A stretch of DNA of 7,262 bases from Kapaibacterium sp038202665 (GTDB lineage Bacteria; Bacteroidota; Ignavibacteria; Kapaibacteriales; Kapaibacteriaceae): the NCBI GenBank assembly GCA_038202665.1, contig JBBRES010000127.1, positions 1-7,262 on the forward strand, in the 5' to 3' direction. Of the stretch, positions 6,491 through 7,262 are shown piece after piece. The first letter of the stretch is position 1. Each line of letters starts with the position of its first letter. A program made the translations under genes and the position numbers. The notes under the pieces were generated by a model. That model was not told the DNA's origin. It did not search any database and saw nothing but the letters and a program-made list of their open reading frames with translations.

Positions 6491-7186
6491 CATTGTACAC
6501 ACGATGATCTTCTTGTCTTCCTCTTTGAACCATGGTACTCCCAGAAGATCGATCTTTACTTCTTGAATAGTAAGTCCGGGATGCGTTTGCAGAGCCTGTG
6601 AAATCTCTTCCTGAAGGTCTCCGCCTTTGAGGAAATAACAAACGGCTGATGGACGCATGAGTGGGAGAGCCCAGTCTAGGAGAATCGACACTGGACCAAC
6701 GGCCCGAGAGACGATAACGTCGAAGTGCTGTCGGTAGTGCTTCTCTGCACCCAGATCCTCTACACGGCAGCACCGAGCTTGGATATCTTTCAGTCCTGTG
6801 TGCTGGGCAAACATCTCGGTGCACGTGATCTTCTTGCGGATAGAGTCTACCATGAGCATGTGGACGTCTGGACGTGCGATTTTGAGTGGAATGCCTGGAA
6901 GACCGCCACCCGTACCGATATCAAGCACACGCGCCTTTTGCGGAAGCTTTACGTACTTCAGAATTGCGAGCGAATGCAGGATATGTCGGTCCCAGATATG
7001 CATTGTGTCTTTTCGCGAGATCATGTTGATCCGCTCGTTCCAATACAGCAATTCGTTGTGATACCGTTCGAGCGCATCCATCTGCTCTTTGTCGAGCACA
7101 ATAGAATTCATGCCACAGGCTGTCCACATGGACAGTTTGTCCATGTATCTTTGTTCTTCTTCCAAACCATCCATGATGTCAGACAT
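6488..7186 (-). CDS. rsmG: 16S rRNA (guanine527-N7)-methyltransferase RsmG (GidB)
   Basis: RsmG uses S-adenosylmethionine to make m7G527 in the 530 loop of 16S rRNA; in several species its loss gives low-level streptomycin resistance. The 232-residue product shows the full family pattern: LYWNERINMISRKD (47-60), RHILHSLAIL (67-76), the SAM-binding motif VLDIGTGGGLPGIPLKIARP (87-106), VDSIRKK (113-119), the SRAV motif (160-163) and LKGG (186-189). The ISRKD and HILHSL versions are typical of Bacteroidota. ATG 7186 is preferred because GAGGTG lies just upstream, whereas the GTG at 7192 overlaps that Shine-Dalgarno. The N-terminus is about 20 residues longer than usual; Met26 would give 207 residues, the E. 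coli length, so a shorter form is possible. The frame is also open upstream to the window edge. The stop overlaps the DUF4159 start by one base, which puts this housekeeping gene in the envelope gene cluster. Confidence 0.96.
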   Translation of the reverse strand: MSDIMDGLEEEQRYMDKLSMWTACGMNSIVLDKEQMDALERYHNELLYWNERINMISRKDTMHIWDRHILHSLAILKYVKLPQKARVLDIGTGGGLPGIPLKIARPDVHMLMVDSIRKKITCTEMFAQHTGLKDIQARCCRVEDLGAEKHYRQHFDVIVSRAVGPVSILLDWALPLMRPSAVCYFLKGGDLQEEISQALQTHPGLTIQEVKIDLLGVPWFKEEDKKIIVCTM

Positions 7187-7262
7187 TACCACCTCTTCGG
7201 CGTTTACGCCAATCTTGCCGCTCGTACACAGCGTTGTTCGACCGTTTTTTACGGTGATTATC
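7179..7262 (-). CDS. Possible C-terminal end of an upstream operon gene (basic tail), partial
   Basis: On the minus strand one frame is open from the window edge for 27 codons and ends at TGA 7181-7179, inside the rsmG start, as ATGTCTGA (8-nt overlap). It encodes a strongly basic tail containing HRKKRSNN and WRKRRRGG, which resembles the ends of RNA- or ribosome-binding proteins. Such 8-nt overlaps are common between operon genes. However, the rsmG frame is also open here and its third-position G+C looks no worse by hand count, so this short frame cannot be proven. The protein family is not recognisable. Confidence 0.3.
   Translation of the reverse strand, partial: DNHRKKRSNNAVYERQDWRKRRRGGNV
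7189..7196 (-). promoter_or_regulatory. Shine-Dalgarno site of rsmG
   Basis: On the minus strand the sequence AGAGGTGG contains GAGGTG, an exact match to part of the anti-16S complement; GAGG ends 5 nt before the ATG at 7186. It supports ATG 7186 as the rsmG start over GTG 7192. It is the only convincing Shine-Dalgarno site in the window; the other complete genes have none or start in overlap with an upstream gene. Confidence 0.65.
7199..7255. repeat. Two short perfect inverted repeats upstream of rsmG
   Basis: GGCGT-TT-ACGCC lies at 7199-7210 and ACCGT-TTTTT-ACGGT at 7241-7255 (+ strand). Both have 5-bp perfect arms built around CGT/ACG, and their centres are about 43 bp apart, close to four helical turns. 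The first sits just upstream of the rsmG Shine-Dalgarno. They could be operator half-sites or small hairpins, but arms this short also arise by chance, and the stretch may be coding. Confidence 0.25.

Noticed and set aside
6489..6824. Upstream extension of the DUF4159 reading frame over rsmG
   Set aside because: The translated extension is low-quality Arg/Ser-rich sequence antagonistic to the RsmG frame. The ATG at 6488 begins a clear signal peptide and overlaps the rsmG stop in the usual TGATG manner.

Overview
The window reads as chromosomal DNA of a Gram-negative bacterium of the Bacteroidota/Chlorobiota-type (FCB) lineage, possibly an Ignavibacteria- or Kapabacteria-like one. The basis is moderate. 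RsmG has the Bacteroidota-style ISRKD and HILHSL signature. The DUF4159 and DUF4175 proteins match the forms I know from these phyla. Most starts lack a Shine-Dalgarno sequence. No mobile element, tRNA, rRNA or CRISPR array is visible, and coding density is very high.

Left part, + strand (1-1944): the 3' third of priA (replication-restart helicase, cut by the window edge) is followed after 27 bp by a complete purT (formate-dependent GAR transformylase). purT ends convergently inside the last gene of the opposite-strand cluster, with a 35-bp tail-to-tail overlap and no obvious terminator.

Right part, - strand (7262 down to 1910): a tightly packed cluster, probably one operon, reads rsmG -> DUF4159 protein -> very large DUF4175 protein -> small four-helix DMT/EamA-type membrane protein. 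The junctions are a TGATG stop/start overlap, a 17-nt overlap and a 3-nt gap. Upstream of rsmG, two reading frames stay open to the window edge. One would end in an ATGTCTGA overlap with rsmG and may be the basic C-terminus of a further operon gene.

The most interesting part is the uncharacterised envelope module: a secreted DUF4159 protein, a 1156-aa membrane-anchored DUF4175 protein with an extracytoplasmic beta-rich region and a 420-residue coiled coil that is about 10% methionine, and a flippase-like four-helix protein. DUF4159 and DUF4175 are known from the neighbourhood of the MoxR/DUF58/Bat ('aerotolerance') genes. Here they appear without MoxR or DUF58 and behind a housekeeping rRNA methyltransferase. 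A joint envelope role is inferred; no biochemical function can be read from the sequence.
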